Source of the DNA: Bacillota bacterium
GTDB lineage: Bacteria; Bacillota; Clostridia; Oscillospirales; Acutalibacteraceae
Length of the DNA: 64,000 nt
Assembly: GCA_023390175.1 (NCBI GenBank)
Contig: JAEWDK010000020.1
Coordinates: 186,001-250,000 of the forward strand
Direction: 5' to 3'
The translations under genes and the position numbers were made by a program. The notes below the pieces were generated by a model, which made no database searches, was not told the DNA's origin, and worked only from the letters and a program-made list of their open reading frames with translations. Positions 8,986 through 17,932 of this stretch are shown one piece after another. Each line of letters opens with the position of its first letter. Positions within the stretch are counted from its first letter, which is position 1.

Positions 8986-10503
8986 TTGAAAATTCTCCTT
9001 TTCTTTTAATTTACAGTAAAGCGCACACGCTATGCTCAACGTTTTGTTCCACTCCCATTGTTCGATTGCGACCGGATTGGAGGCCCTTTGAACCGCTGAA
9101 AGCACTAAATCGCTGGGCAGCTTTGCTCCGTCAATAATGCACGGTAAAAGCCGTTCTATCGTGGCTTTTTTCAGTTTATCGTTCACTTCTTTTCCGTAAG
9201 CGGCAAGGGCGATGTCTTTGGGTGAAGGCGCCCCGATAAATGCAATGCTTTTCAGCCTGTCCTTCCCGTTTTTATCAACACCGTCCACCGCTTTTTTATA
9301 AGTGTGCTTCCATGCACATGTTTCGTGCCATTTCTGAACCCGTTCCAAATATTCGTCGCCCTGCAGCTCACGGTAATATGTAATGGAAAGCCTGCCCGTA
9401 GTGGCGGAGTCCAGTCCCAGAACCACAATTTCGGAAGAATGATCCAGATTTTGCCGGTAGCCCGCGATTGCTTTATTCAACCGCTGAGCAAATTCCTGCT
9501 CCGTGGTAACGATAACGGGTTCTGCTTCATCTTTATCGCTCAGCAGATCTTCCGTGTCATCCCACACCGGCGGAATGATTTGATTGTGAGTCCCCCATGC
9601 TACAATCGACTGATCTCCGTTTTGATAACCCTGTTTTCCAATCAGCCACCTTAATGCAGTGTGTGCTTTTTGAGAAACTTCATAGCTGACAGATACTGCC
9701 TGATCTTTGTCGCGGAATCTGCCGCGAAACGTAAAGTTTGAGGTATCGTTGGCGGAAATTAATTTTGCTTTGTCAGCCGTATTTCTGATTTTAGCGGGAT
9801 GCTTTTCAGTGCTGGTTCGATATTCCCCGGTAACAAAGCACAAATCCGTTTGTGCTGTTCTGCTGAGGTAAAACTGTATCCAGCTGTCCCATACAGCTTT
9901 GTCAAGCCAAACAGCAGATTGCAGATCGTTTGGAGCTTCCACCCGAAATCTTACAAAAGCATCGCTTTGCATTGCATTGGAAACTTTGAAGATAGCAGGA
10001 GCGTTGTTCTTATCGCCTTCCCACTTTTCGAGAAGCCCGTTGTCCTGCCCGCAAAACAAAATTTTATTTTTTATCAAATCTGAAATCAACGTTCCCTTTT
10101 GAAGGTACATGAAAACCGCATTTACCTTCGCGTTTGCATAAGGTGAACTGCACCATTGTTCAAGCCGGTCAATGTAATTTTGATGATATTCTTCGCTTTT
10201 TTTCTTACCGGCATACTGCGCATAATCTGCCGCCGTATAGATCAGTTTGTCGCATAGTGGGTGCGGCATGTTTCCGTTGCCCCTTGCCGCGGAATCCTCT
10301 GTAACCGGAATAATCGTAACTGCATCCGCTTTCTCAACAATTTTCGCCCGCAAATAATTCCCCTGCGCGTCCAGCACAACTTCTATTTGTGCATTTTGTG
10401 TAGAATGGGCAATCGGCAGCAGGGTTGTCTGACCCTCAATTTGCCTGCCGACTTCACTTTGGCAATTTTCATAGGTTTCATAAAGTTTTGATATCCAACT
10501 CAC
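8587..10503 (-). CDS. cas8c: Type I-C Cascade large subunit Cas8c (Csd1)
   Basis: A 638-residue protein of usual Csd1 length. It recognises the PAM and recruits Cas3. Blocks supporting the call include LALAAYGKEV- and CALYCKLKEK-like segments of the C-terminal half. The start is GTG at 10503, with AAAGGAG eight bases upstream. The first base of an out-of-frame ATG-TGA lies two bases before it. The last 132 codons can be translated separately as Cas11c from 8985. It sits between cas5 and cas7, each separated by about 22 bases. Confidence 0.96.
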   Translation of the reverse strand: MSWISKLYETYENCQSEVGRQIEGQTTLLPIAHSTQNAQIEVVLDAQGNYLRAKIVEKADAVTIIPVTEDSAARGNGNMPHPLCDKLIYTAADYAQYAGKKKSEEYHQNYIDRLEQWCSSPYANAKVNAVFMYLQKGTLISDLIKNKILFCGQDNGLLEKWEGDKNNAPAIFKVSNAMQSDAFVRFRVEAPNDLQSAVWLDKAVWDSWIQFYLSRTAQTDLCFVTGEYRTSTEKHPAKIRNTADKAKLISANDTSNFTFRGRFRDKDQAVSVSYEVSQKAHTALRWLIGKQGYQNGDQSIVAWGTHNQIIPPVWDDTEDLLSDKDEAEPVIVTTEQEFAQRLNKAIAGYRQNLDHSSEIVVLGLDSATTGRLSITYYRELQGDEYLERVQKWHETCAWKHTYKKAVDGVDKNGKDRLKSIAFIGAPSPKDIALAAYGKEVNDKLKKATIERLLPCIIDGAKLPSDLVLSAVQRASNPVAIEQWEWNKTLSIACALYCKLKEKENFQMALEENNTDRNYLYGRLLAIADQIENMAYDKWGERPTNAMRYMNMFSQRPFKTWQIIAERLNPYEMKLGNKCSRYRNLISEICTLFQFGDYTSDTSLNGAYLLGFHCQRQVFWDEMKEREAKKAQEKLSTKE

Positions 10504-10526
10504 ATGACAATCTCCTTTCCGTTTAT

Positions 10527-11240
10527 TTAGAATTCATCCGACTGCTCAAACTCCTCCAAGCCACTGAAATTAGAACTGTCGAACTGCTTTGGATTCATAT
10601 TCTTGACTTTGCGTACCATGGTGCACTCCTCAGGCCGGATAAACTTAATGCAGCCGTTCCTCATTTGCGGTTGCCATAAGCGCACCTGCATCTCATTGGA
10701 TGCCGTCTCATCAGGATAATTAAATCCATGAAACATAATTCCAAACCCCATTGCGCCGCAGGTATCATAAAACCCTTTTTCCTGTCCGTACTCACAGGGC
10801 TCCACATATCCCTGACATTCCCGGGTACCCAAAAAGATATCCCTTCTTCCGCCGCGTTCAATCATCCTTTTGGCAATCAGATAATGCTTATTTTCATTGC
10901 GGTCCTTTTGCAGATCCGGACGGTTCCTATTCCATTCAAAATGAGCCTTTACCTGGTACTTGACGTCTGTCAGATAGGTATAAATGGACAATGTATTCCC
11001 GCCATTGTAATTAATTGGCCTTACGCCCTGCGACTGAGTCCGAATCGGGTTCATTACCCTGACTTCATCTATGTACCAGATAATTGTGGGTTTCCAGTAA
11101 ACGCTTTCGAGAATACCTTTCAATGCCTGATAGGTCGGCACCTGATAGGAACACTTTTCGCCGCCGAGCCGTGTAATCGGGTCGCTGAACAGGGCATACC
11201 GGCCAACGACCTGAAATTTAACACTGTTTTCTTTCTCCAT
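10527..11240 (-). CDS. cas5: Cas5d, crRNA-processing endoribonuclease
   Basis: A 237-residue RAMP protein. I-C systems lack Cas6, and Cas5d cuts the repeat below its hairpin and stays on the crRNA 5' tag. Tyr48 (ESVYWKP) and Lys118-His119 (NENKHYLIAK) occupy the places of the catalytic Tyr/Lys/His described for Bacillus Cas5d. Near the start come VVGRYALFSDP and a Gly-rich turn with TRLGGEK. AGGAGG lies five bases before the ATG. It is spaced 22 bases from cas3. Confidence 0.97.
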   Translation of the reverse strand: MEKENSVKFQVVGRYALFSDPITRLGGEKCSYQVPTYQALKGILESVYWKPTIIWYIDEVRVMNPIRTQSQGVRPINYNGGNTLSIYTYLTDVKYQVKAHFEWNRNRPDLQKDRNENKHYLIAKRMIERGGRRDIFLGTRECQGYVEPCEYGQEKGFYDTCGAMGFGIMFHGFNYPDETASNEMQVRLWQPQMRNGCIKFIRPEECTMVRKVKNMNPKQFDSSNFSGLEEFEQSDEF

Positions 11241-11262
11241 AACAGCCTCCTTAATTTATTTA

Positions 11263-13659
11263 CTAATACAGAAGAAAATTCAGTGGCGTTTCTTCTGTAA
11301 CCACTCCCAAACTTTTATCATAATACTGTGGATTTAACGCGAGTACGCCCCCGTTTTTCAATAAATATACCGCATGCTTGCTTTCCAAGTACCTTAAATC
11401 CTGACTAAAAAGATTGACAGAATACTGCTGTGCCCGGCCAAGGCAGTTCTTTAGCTGTTCCAAGCTGCAGCTGCCGTTGATATCCGCAACCAGCTGACTG
11501 CCTGCGTTATCATAAGGTACCAGAACAGCGGTCGTGTTATTGTCGATTACTTGAAAATGCTCACCGGCAGTTTGAAACGCCTGCTTTAATGCCGCAGCCG
11601 GCCTTTCTCCCGTTTTTCCGAAATAAGCCTTTTGCGCTTCTGTATTGCCGGACAGCAAGTCATAAATATTGGTACTGAGCTTTGGCAGCTGGTAATCCAT
11701 TATTCCTTTATTCTCCTGAGAATAAAAATAGTATTGATAATATTGATTCATCGCCCTGACGGAAAGCAAATCATGATCTAAAGAATGCGCGTCCTGTTTG
11801 AATTCTTCCAAAATACGTTCCGTACAGTTCTGACCTTCCTGCATGTCGGGCAGCATACTTAAATTTTCATCCTTCATATTTACAATGTAGGCATTCCTGC
11901 AGCGGACTTCCCCGTGGCGGTTGCAACGCCCTGCCGCCTGTGCAATAGAGTCAAGTCCCGATAACGCCCTGATTACACATTCCGCACTGATGTTAACCCC
12001 TGCTTCGATCAGCTTTGTGCTGACGCAGATAACCCTGTGATGCCCCAGCAAGCCCCTGAGCTCGTCCAATACCTGTATCCTGTGAGCCGGACACATGCTT
12101 GTACTCAGGTGAAAAATAATACATTTTTCCTGCTCCGGCAGACTTTGGTTGGTTTCGCACACCCTGCGATACAGTTTTCGGGCAGCTCTTTTGGTGTTTA
12201 GAATAACGAGCACACTTTGCAAATCACTCATCTGCTCAAACACGAAATCTGCCAGCGTATTTTCATCATAGCCGCCCGGAATTCTTTTATCCTTAACGGT
12301 TACTCTTTTGAACTGATTAAACTTCTGCTGCACGTCAGAAATAATATCGGGATTTTCATTTAGCATCAGGGGGCGCTTCGTCTGTGAAAGCAGGGGCTGT
12401 GTCGCTGTGCACAGAACAACAGTGGAATGACACACAGCATTTAAAAAGTTAAGTGCTCCGTTTAAAAGAGAAATGCATTTCAGCGGAGCAGATTGAATTT
12501 CATCAAATATAATGACTGAGTTTGCCAAGCTGTGCATGCGCCGCACCGCCTGTGTTCCGCCCACAAACAAAGAATTCAGAAATTGAACCATAGTGGTAAA
12601 AACAATAGGTGAATTCCATCTTTCCGTCAGCAGAGTATAATCCTCATCTTCATTATCCCGGATAATATTGGAGTGATGTTCCAAAACCACATCGTCCCGC
12701 TTTAATATTTCCTTAATATCCCTGGCGTTCTGATCAATAATTGTGGTAAACGGAATGATGTAAAAAATTCTCTCTTTTCCGGTTTCCTTGGCGTGTTCCA
12801 ACGCAAACCTTAAACTGGAAAGCGTTTTTCCGCCGCCTGTCGGCACCGTTAAGCAATAGATTCCTGTTCCCCGATGCGCCCCAGCCTTACATTCTTCGGA
12901 AATTTGGCTGCGGAGTAAATCAATCGGGGTTACTTTCGGTTTGCTTTCCAAATCCTTCTCTAATCTGAATGACAGTTCCTCCCACAGCTTCGGAATCCCA
13001 ATTGATTTTTCCTCCTGTTTTCCGGCCATAAAACAATAAGTGTCGTAACGGTCCGCGTCAATCAGGCAGCTGAATAAATATTTTGTCAGCAAACCCATAG
13101 CAAAATAATTGGAATCGCTTCCTAAGCTCACCGATTTTATTTTTTTAACAAGATCTGCAACCTCCTGTTTAGCTTTTTGAAAATCGTCTTCAAGGCTTTG
13201 CAGGGGATAACAACTTTCACCGTAAGCCTGTATTGCTTCTTGAAATAGAATTTTTTCTTCATCTTTTTCCATACGGTTATTAAAAATAAATTCGCCGTGC
13301 AAATCAATGCAATCCATCAGGCCGCCGTGATGTGACGCAACCGTCAATGCGACAATCTGTGCCGTGAGCCGGTCCAGCGCGTCGCCATTGCCAAATCTTT
13401 CATAAATATACTTTGCGCCCGCCGTTGAATGGTCAATCCTCCCTTTTTGCGATTTATCCTCGGGATGTGACGTGCTGTACCGAATATAATTTGTAAAAAG
13501 TTCCGTAGTTTTCCCCATATCATGCAGTTTTCCGATTAAATAAGCAATTTTCGGAGTTCCGATTCTTCCGCCGAATTCTTCACAGAGCTTGGCGACGTTT
13601 TCCAAATGTTCTTTCACGCTCTGCTCCTCGCCCGTTTCACGCAGGTGCGCAAGGTACAT
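11263..13659 (-). CDS. cas3: CRISPR helicase-nuclease Cas3 with N-terminal HD domain
   Basis: A 798-residue protein that nicks and degrades the target DNA after Cascade binding. The HD nuclease domain has HDMGK (46-50), DHSTAG (76-81) and SHHGG (109-113). The SF2 helicase has Walker A PTGGGKT (273-279), DEIQ (386-389), CTATQP (417-422) and motif VI QAAGRCNRHG (574-583). All key residues are intact. It is the first gene of the cas operon, with a 5' region of more than 100 bases that includes a candidate promoter. The ATG follows a GGGGGAT ribosome site. Confidence 0.98.
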   Translation of the reverse strand: MYLAHLRETGEEQSVKEHLENVAKLCEEFGGRIGTPKIAYLIGKLHDMGKTTELFTNYIRYSTSHPEDKSQKGRIDHSTAGAKYIYERFGNGDALDRLTAQIVALTVASHHGGLMDCIDLHGEFIFNNRMEKDEEKILFQEAIQAYGESCYPLQSLEDDFQKAKQEVADLVKKIKSVSLGSDSNYFAMGLLTKYLFSCLIDADRYDTYCFMAGKQEEKSIGIPKLWEELSFRLEKDLESKPKVTPIDLLRSQISEECKAGAHRGTGIYCLTVPTGGGKTLSSLRFALEHAKETGKERIFYIIPFTTIIDQNARDIKEILKRDDVVLEHHSNIIRDNEDEDYTLLTERWNSPIVFTTMVQFLNSLFVGGTQAVRRMHSLANSVIIFDEIQSAPLKCISLLNGALNFLNAVCHSTVVLCTATQPLLSQTKRPLMLNENPDIISDVQQKFNQFKRVTVKDKRIPGGYDENTLADFVFEQMSDLQSVLVILNTKRAARKLYRRVCETNQSLPEQEKCIIFHLSTSMCPAHRIQVLDELRGLLGHHRVICVSTKLIEAGVNISAECVIRALSGLDSIAQAAGRCNRHGEVRCRNAYIVNMKDENLSMLPDMQEGQNCTERILEEFKQDAHSLDHDLLSVRAMNQYYQYYFYSQENKGIMDYQLPKLSTNIYDLLSGNTEAQKAYFGKTGERPAAALKQAFQTAGEHFQVIDNNTTAVLVPYDNAGSQLVADINGSCSLEQLKNCLGRAQQYSVNLFSQDLRYLESKHAVYLLKNGGVLALNPQYYDKSLGVVTEETPLNFLLY

Positions 13660-13774
13660 TGCTATCCCCCATTTCCCAAATATATTTTATAATTCTATCA
13701 TAACATATCATCTGTACCTTAAATGGGACTTAATTCGATTTTTGATAAAAATGTAATGTCTTTATAAATTATTG

Positions 13775-13803
13775 ATTAAAATATCATATAAGAGCTATAT
13801 CAA
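13775..13803 (-). promoter_or_regulatory. Candidate promoter of the cas operon
   Basis: On the minus strand TTGATA and TTTAAT are separated by 17 bases, each one base from the sigma-A consensus. It lies about 115 bases before the cas3 ATG in an AT-rich stretch (13681-13950) with no gene. A short dyad ATTGCTT-TT-AAGCAAT at 13811-13826 sits just upstream and could bind a regulator. Read by eye. Confidence 0.4.
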
Positions 13804-13953
13804 TAGATTTATTGCTTTTAAGCAATGATTCTTGTTTGTATTATACTACAAATTCCAAAATATGACATTATATTATTTTTATTATCAGAATTATTTTCTG
13901 CAATAAAGAATACACCTGCCCGATTGATACAATTTCCCACGGATTTATGCGCG

Positions 13954-13980
13954 AAAAAAGCGCCGTGATATCACGGCGCC
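13954..13980 (-). terminator. Rho-independent terminator after msrAB
   Basis: A perfect 20-base palindrome GCGCCGTGATATCACGGCGC (13960-13979) is followed on the minus strand by six T. It lies 23 bases past the msrAB stop and separates that gene from the cas promoter region. Confidence 0.9.
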
Positions 13981-14002
13981 TAAATTGCGAAAAGTACCTG
14001 TT

Positions 14003-14953
14003 TTATTTTACGCAGGGAATCAGGTTTGCATAGCCCTGCGCTTCCATTTCATCCACGGGAATAAAACGCAGAGCCGCGCTGTTGATGCAGTAGCGCTGCC
14101 CGCCCAGTTCCTTCGGGCCGTCTGAAAACACATGCCCCAAATGGGCATTGCCCACCCGGCTGCGCACCTCGGTGCGGTTCATGCCGTGGGAACGGTCTTC
14201 CTTTTCAAGCGCCACATTGGGGTCAATCGGCTTGGAAAAGCTCGGCCAGCCGCAGCCGGACTCGAATTTATCCGAAGACACGAAAAGCGGTTCGCCGGTT
14301 GTAATATCCACATAAATGCCGCGTGCAAAATCATCCCAATATTCATTGTGAAACGGCGGCTCGGTTGCGCTGTTCTGTGTGACATCATACTGAATTTCGG
14401 ACAAATTCTTTTTGAGCTCTTCCGCTGCAGGGGCTGTATATTTGGCGGGATCCACAATCGCCTGCGATGCTTTTTTGAATTTCTCCTTGCCGATATGACA
14501 GTACCCGTTCGGATTTTTATCAAGATATTTTTGGTGATATTCCTCCGCCGGATAATAATTTTCCAAAGGTTTTACTTCGATTGCAATCGGCTGTTCATAT
14601 TTCTGCTGAAGCTTCTGAATTGATGCGCGGATTACCGGTTCATCGTTGGAATCGACATAATAAATGCCGGTGCGGTACTGGCTGCCGGTGTCACCGCCCT
14701 GACGGTTAACCGATACCGGATTAATCGCCTGATAATAAATCTCCAATAAAAAGTTCAGTGTTACTTTTTCCGGATCATAAACCACATGCACGGTTTCCGC
14801 ATGGCCGGTTTCCCTGTGGCACACATCCTCGTAACTGGGATTTGCTGTCCGGCCGTTGGCATAGCCCACATCCGTGGAAATGACGCCGTGTACCCCGTCA
14901 ATATACTTTTCCGTTCCCCAAAAGCAGCCACCTGCCAAATAAATTTCAGCCAT
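14003..14953 (-). CDS. msrAB: Bifunctional peptide methionine sulfoxide reductase MsrA/MsrB
   Basis: A 316-residue fusion. The MsrA half opens with the catalytic motif GGCFWG (Cys10) and reduces the S-sulfoxide of methionine. The MsrB half has SGCGWPSF, HLGHVFSDGP and the catalytic Cys in RYCINSAAL, and reduces the R-sulfoxide. The usual zinc CxxC pairs of MsrB are absent (SRVGNAHLGHVF), so this is the zinc-free form. The start at 14953 is preferred over an upstream ATG at 14965, because GGAGG lies five bases before it. It is monocistronic, with its own terminator. Its role is repair of oxidised methionine in an anaerobe exposed to oxygen. Confidence 0.95.
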   Translation of the reverse strand: MAEIYLAGGCFWGTEKYIDGVHGVISTDVGYANGRTANPSYEDVCHRETGHAETVHVVYDPEKVTLNFLLEIYYQAINPVSVNRQGGDTGSQYRTGIYYVDSNDEPVIRASIQKLQQKYEQPIAIEVKPLENYYPAEEYHQKYLDKNPNGYCHIGKEKFKKASQAIVDPAKYTAPAAEELKKNLSEIQYDVTQNSATEPPFHNEYWDDFARGIYVDITTGEPLFVSSDKFESGCGWPSFSKPIDPNVALEKEDRSHGMNRTEVRSRVGNAHLGHVFSDGPKELGGQRYCINSAALRFIPVDEMEAQGYANLIPCVK

Positions 14954-15042
14954 CGTATCCTCCATTCCGCCAAGCGCGGCAAAATCAATTTATCAAAGTC
15001 AAATTACAGTTTAAAGTCCTTGGCTTTCCCACTGTTTATTTC

Positions 15043-15071
15043 ATTATAATACAACAGAAAAGCCGCTGCAA
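15043..15071 (-). promoter_or_regulatory. Candidate msrAB promoter
   Basis: On the minus strand TATAAT (15043-15048) lies 17 bases after TTGCAG (15066-15071). The -10 is perfect but the -35 is weak and overlaps the terminator hairpin of the upstream regulator gene. Confidence 0.4.
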
Positions 15072-15078
15072 GACGGCT
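15057..15078 (-). terminator. Short terminator after the response regulator
   Basis: AGCCG and CGGCT arms are followed on the minus strand by TTTTCTG. The stem is only 5 bp, so it may be inefficient and let some transcription enter msrAB. Confidence 0.4.
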
Positions 15079-15112
15079 CTCCTGCTTTGCCGCTTTATGC
15101 CGAATCACGGCT

Positions 15113-15877
15113 TTACTTTGGAACGGTGTTGCGGTATTCGTTTGGCGACAGCTGCTCCATCTTCTTAAAAACCCTGGAGAAATGAGTCACGTCGGTAAAT
15201 CCCAGCATGTCCGAAATTTCGTGAATCTTCAAGGAAGGGTCCTGCAGCAGCTTTTCCGCCTTCTTAATCCGCGTTTGATTCAGCAGGTCGCAAAAGCTTT
15301 TATCCGTGTATTTGTTTAACAGCTTGCTCAAATACCACTGACTCACATATGTTTTTTCCGCAAGCTCTGTAAGTGTTAGTTTCTCCGCATAATGTAGTGC
15401 TATGTATTTCAGAGCGCTCCGCACAATAAAGCTGTTTGCCGGGTTTGCGTCCTGCAATTCTTCCTCCGACTTTTCTTTTGCTTCCGATGTTCCTTCGTGC
15501 AGCCTTTTCAAATTTTCCGTCATGACCTGAAGCGCTTCCTCCAGTTCATTCATTTTGGAAGGCTTCAGCAAAAACCTTGTTACGCCGATATGAATCGCCC
15601 GTGTGGCATACTCAAAGTCCCTGTAGCCGGTGAGCACGGTAATCTGCATGTTGGGGAACTCGCTCTTCAGCCCGGCCAGCATGGTAAGCCCGTCCATATT
15701 GGGCATTTTGATATCTGTGAAAAGAATATCAGGATCGTTTGCCCGGATTGCCTGCGCACCGGATTTTGCGTCGGATGCGGTTGCGACTACCTGGCAGTCA
15801 TATTTTGCCCAATTGACAACCTTTTTAAGGCCCTTCACAATAATATCTTCATCATCAATAATAATTACTTTGTACAT
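15113..15877 (-). CDS. AraC-type response regulator (YesN-like)
   Basis: A 254-residue protein. The receiver domain opens MYKVIIIDDED with the acidic pair, and holds the phosphorylated Asp in LFTDIKMPNMDG. The C-terminal 100 residues form an AraC double helix-turn-helix (LTLTELAEKTYVSQWYLSKL and the HFSRVFKKM signature). It would activate the adjacent ABC sugar genes on a signal from the YesM-like kinase at 19369-21123. The start at 15877 has GGAGG eight bases upstream; the longer frame from 15904 lacks one. It lies downstream of the permease genes beyond a terminator, so it probably has its own promoter. Confidence 0.93.
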   Translation of the reverse strand: MYKVIIIDDEDIIVKGLKKVVNWAKYDCQVVATASDAKSGAQAIRANDPDILFTDIKMPNMDGLTMLAGLKSEFPNMQITVLTGYRDFEYATRAIHIGVTRFLLKPSKMNELEEALQVMTENLKRLHEGTSEAKEKSEEELQDANPANSFIVRSALKYIALHYAEKLTLTELAEKTYVSQWYLSKLLNKYTDKSFCDLLNQTRIKKAEKLLQDPSLKIHEISDMLGFTDVTHFSRVFKKMEQLSPNEYRNTVPK

Positions 15878-15926
15878 ACTGACTTCCTCCGAATTGTAAT
15901 ACAAAAATTATAGCACAGAACATAGC

Positions 15927-15968
15927 AAAAGCGGGTATATTTTTTGTTGTTTTCAAAAAATATACCCG
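15927..15968 (-). terminator. Terminator after the ABC permease genes
   Basis: A perfect 14-bp stem (15932-15945 with 15955-15968), rich in A-T near the loop, is followed on the minus strand by CTTTTG. It ends the permease transcript 75 bases after the stop and lies in front of the response regulator gene. Confidence 0.65.
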
Positions 15969-16041
15969 TTCTAAAAAAGCATCCCGATAACGGATTCAAA
16001 TGTCAAAGAAGAGGGGTGCCCGGCGCAGCTAACAATTTTGC

Positions 16042-16938
16042 TTAACCCTTAATCGCTCCGGCTGTCATTCCCTTAATAATATTCTTTTGCAGGAAGATGT
16101 AAACAATTAATACCGGAACGACCACCAAAACAACCGCCGCGGCCATCAAACCGTAATTCATGCCGGCGATCGAAGTGATTTCATTCAGCAAACGTGTAAT
16201 GGTGAACGCATCCTTGTACCGCAGGAAGAATATCTGTGTGAACAGGTCGTTGTACGACCACAGAAAGGTGAAAATTGCCACAGTTGCAAAGGATGGCTTT
16301 GCAATCGGAACGATCACCTTGAAGAAAATCTGGTAGACATTAAATCCTTCCAAATAGGCTGCTTCCTCCAAATCAATCGGAAGCCCCCGGATGAACCCCA
16401 TGAGAACGACAATCGCGAAGGAAAGATTCCCTGCGATCTGCGGTAAAATTACGCTCAGCTGGGAAAGGCCAACACTGCTGGTGTTGACAATATGCCAGCC
16501 GAACATCATGCGGAAAACCGGGATAATAGTGGAGAAAACCGGGAACATCATACTTGCGATTATCAGGGCGTGCAGGGTATCCCTTCCCCTGAACCTGTAG
16601 CGCGCCATGCCGTATGCCGCAAATCCGGCCAGCAGCACAACAACGACGGTAACGGTGGCGGAAATGACAAAGCTGTTTTTATATGCCCCGAAAATATCCA
16701 CCCGGTCAAATGCGGTCTGATAATTGTTCCATGTAAAGCTGTCGCCCATCGGGATGGAAAAAGAGTCGGAACGAATAAGGCCCTTTAGTTTAAACGAATT
16801 CAGAATAACCCAGATAAACGGATAAATCGTAGTTACTGCCCAAAGGGAAAGGAAGAAGTAAATCAGAATTTTCCCGGGCTTCAGTTTGTGCCGGGCTGCT
16901 ATTTGCCGCCCGGGCGCCGCTGTGCTTGCTGTTTGCAT
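16042..16938 (-). CDS. ABC sugar transporter permease (MalG-like)
   Basis: A 298-residue inner permease with six predicted membrane helices. The EAA loop that contacts the ATPase is EEAAYLEGFNVYQIF near residue 205. The N-terminus begins MQTASTAAPG after GGGAGGGG at a good distance, which favours 16938 over the longer frame from 16986. It starts 13 bases past the stop of the partner permease, so the two are co-translated. No ATPase gene is present here; a shared MsiK-type ATPase elsewhere is likely, as is common in Firmicutes sugar importers. Confidence 0.93.
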   Translation of the reverse strand: MQTASTAAPGRQIAARHKLKPGKILIYFFLSLWAVTTIYPFIWVILNSFKLKGLIRSDSFSIPMGDSFTWNNYQTAFDRVDIFGAYKNSFVISATVTVVVVLLAGFAAYGMARYRFRGRDTLHALIIASMMFPVFSTIIPVFRMMFGWHIVNTSSVGLSQLSVILPQIAGNLSFAIVVLMGFIRGLPIDLEEAAYLEGFNVYQIFFKVIVPIAKPSFATVAIFTFLWSYNDLFTQIFFLRYKDAFTITRLLNEITSIAGMNYGLMAAAVVLVVVPVLIVYIFLQKNIIKGMTAGAIKG

Positions 16939-16951
16939 CTTTTCCCCTCCC

Positions 16952-17839
16952 TCAATAATCTTTCTCTTTAAAAATCCGGTTTGCAACCTGTGAAATGACT
17001 ACGCCGGTCACAACGATCACAATGGAAATTGTGGAGCCGTAGTCCACATCGCCCATTGTAAAGGTCTGATTATACATATAGGTTCCTGTCAGCCAGGATT
17101 TATCCATCGGCATGCCCGCACCCATCATAATCCACGGCAGGTCAAATACTTTCAGCGCGCCCGTAATCGCCAGCGTAAGGCAGGTGCAAAGAACGTTGTG
17201 CAAAAGCGGCAGCGTGATATAGCGGACACGTTTGATTCCGCTTGCGCCGTCAATTTCCGCGGCTTCGTAAATATCCGGTGAGATATTATTCAGCCCGGTC
17301 ACGATAATAACGAAATAAAATCCGACATACTGCCACATAACGGGAGTCAGCATCGTAAACAGAAAATGCGCTTCATCTTTCCAGTCGATCATATCGGTCA
17401 TGCCAAACTTCAGCAGTATCTGGTTAACCATGCCGCCGTCATATAAAAATATCAGGTTGAATAAAAGTCCCAAAGCCGTAGCGGAGATTACAATCGGGAA
17501 AAAGTACACTGTTCTGAAAAATTGCGTGCCCTTTTTGATGCCGTCAATCAGCAGGGCAAGCAGCAAGGCAATTCCAACCTGAAAAATGATTGTCAAAAGC
17601 ATGAGCAGCATGGTGTTGACCATGGCTGTTTTCATAATCGGATCCTGAAATAACTTCACATAGTTCGCATACCAGGGTGTGTTCATCCCCTGCGCCGCCG
17701 TGCCAAGCCCGGTGATATTGGAAAAGCTGTTGTAAATATTCATAACGAAAGGATAATACAGGAACAAGCTCATAAATAAAAATGCGGGAATAAGAAAAAC
17801 CACCAACGGTGACTTTCGTTTATAAATCATTGAATTCAT
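16952..17839 (-). CDS. ABC sugar transporter permease (MalF/UgpA-like)
   Basis: A 295-residue permease with six helices and the EAA motif YEAAEIDGASGIKR near residue 195. It pairs with the MalG-like protein to form the membrane channel of a carbohydrate importer. A terminator-like hairpin lies between it and the binding-protein gene, which would lower its level relative to the binding protein. AGAGGG precedes the ATG. Confidence 0.93.
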   Translation of the reverse strand: MNSMIYKRKSPLVVFLIPAFLFMSLFLYYPFVMNIYNSFSNITGLGTAAQGMNTPWYANYVKLFQDPIMKTAMVNTMLLMLLTIIFQVGIALLLALLIDGIKKGTQFFRTVYFFPIVISATALGLLFNLIFLYDGGMVNQILLKFGMTDMIDWKDEAHFLFTMLTPVMWQYVGFYFVIIVTGLNNISPDIYEAAEIDGASGIKRVRYITLPLLHNVLCTCLTLAITGALKVFDLPWIMMGAGMPMDKSWLTGTYMYNQTFTMGDVDYGSTISIVIVVTGVVISQVANRIFKEKDY

Positions 17840-17854
17840 TCATCATCGCCCTCT

Positions 17855-17893
17855 TTAAAAAAGCCGGAGAGCTGAAATGCCACTCTCCGGCTT
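17855..17893 (-). terminator. Intra-operon hairpin between binding protein and permeases
   Basis: AAGCCGGAGAG pairs with CTCTCCGGCTT (about 17861-17893) and six T follow on the minus strand. It lies in the 93-base gap after the binding-protein stop. Such hairpins let a cell make more binding protein than permease through partial termination. Confidence 0.8.
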
Positions 17894-17932
17894 CCTTATA
17901 ACATTGACCAGGAAAATATGTGAGATAAGTAA

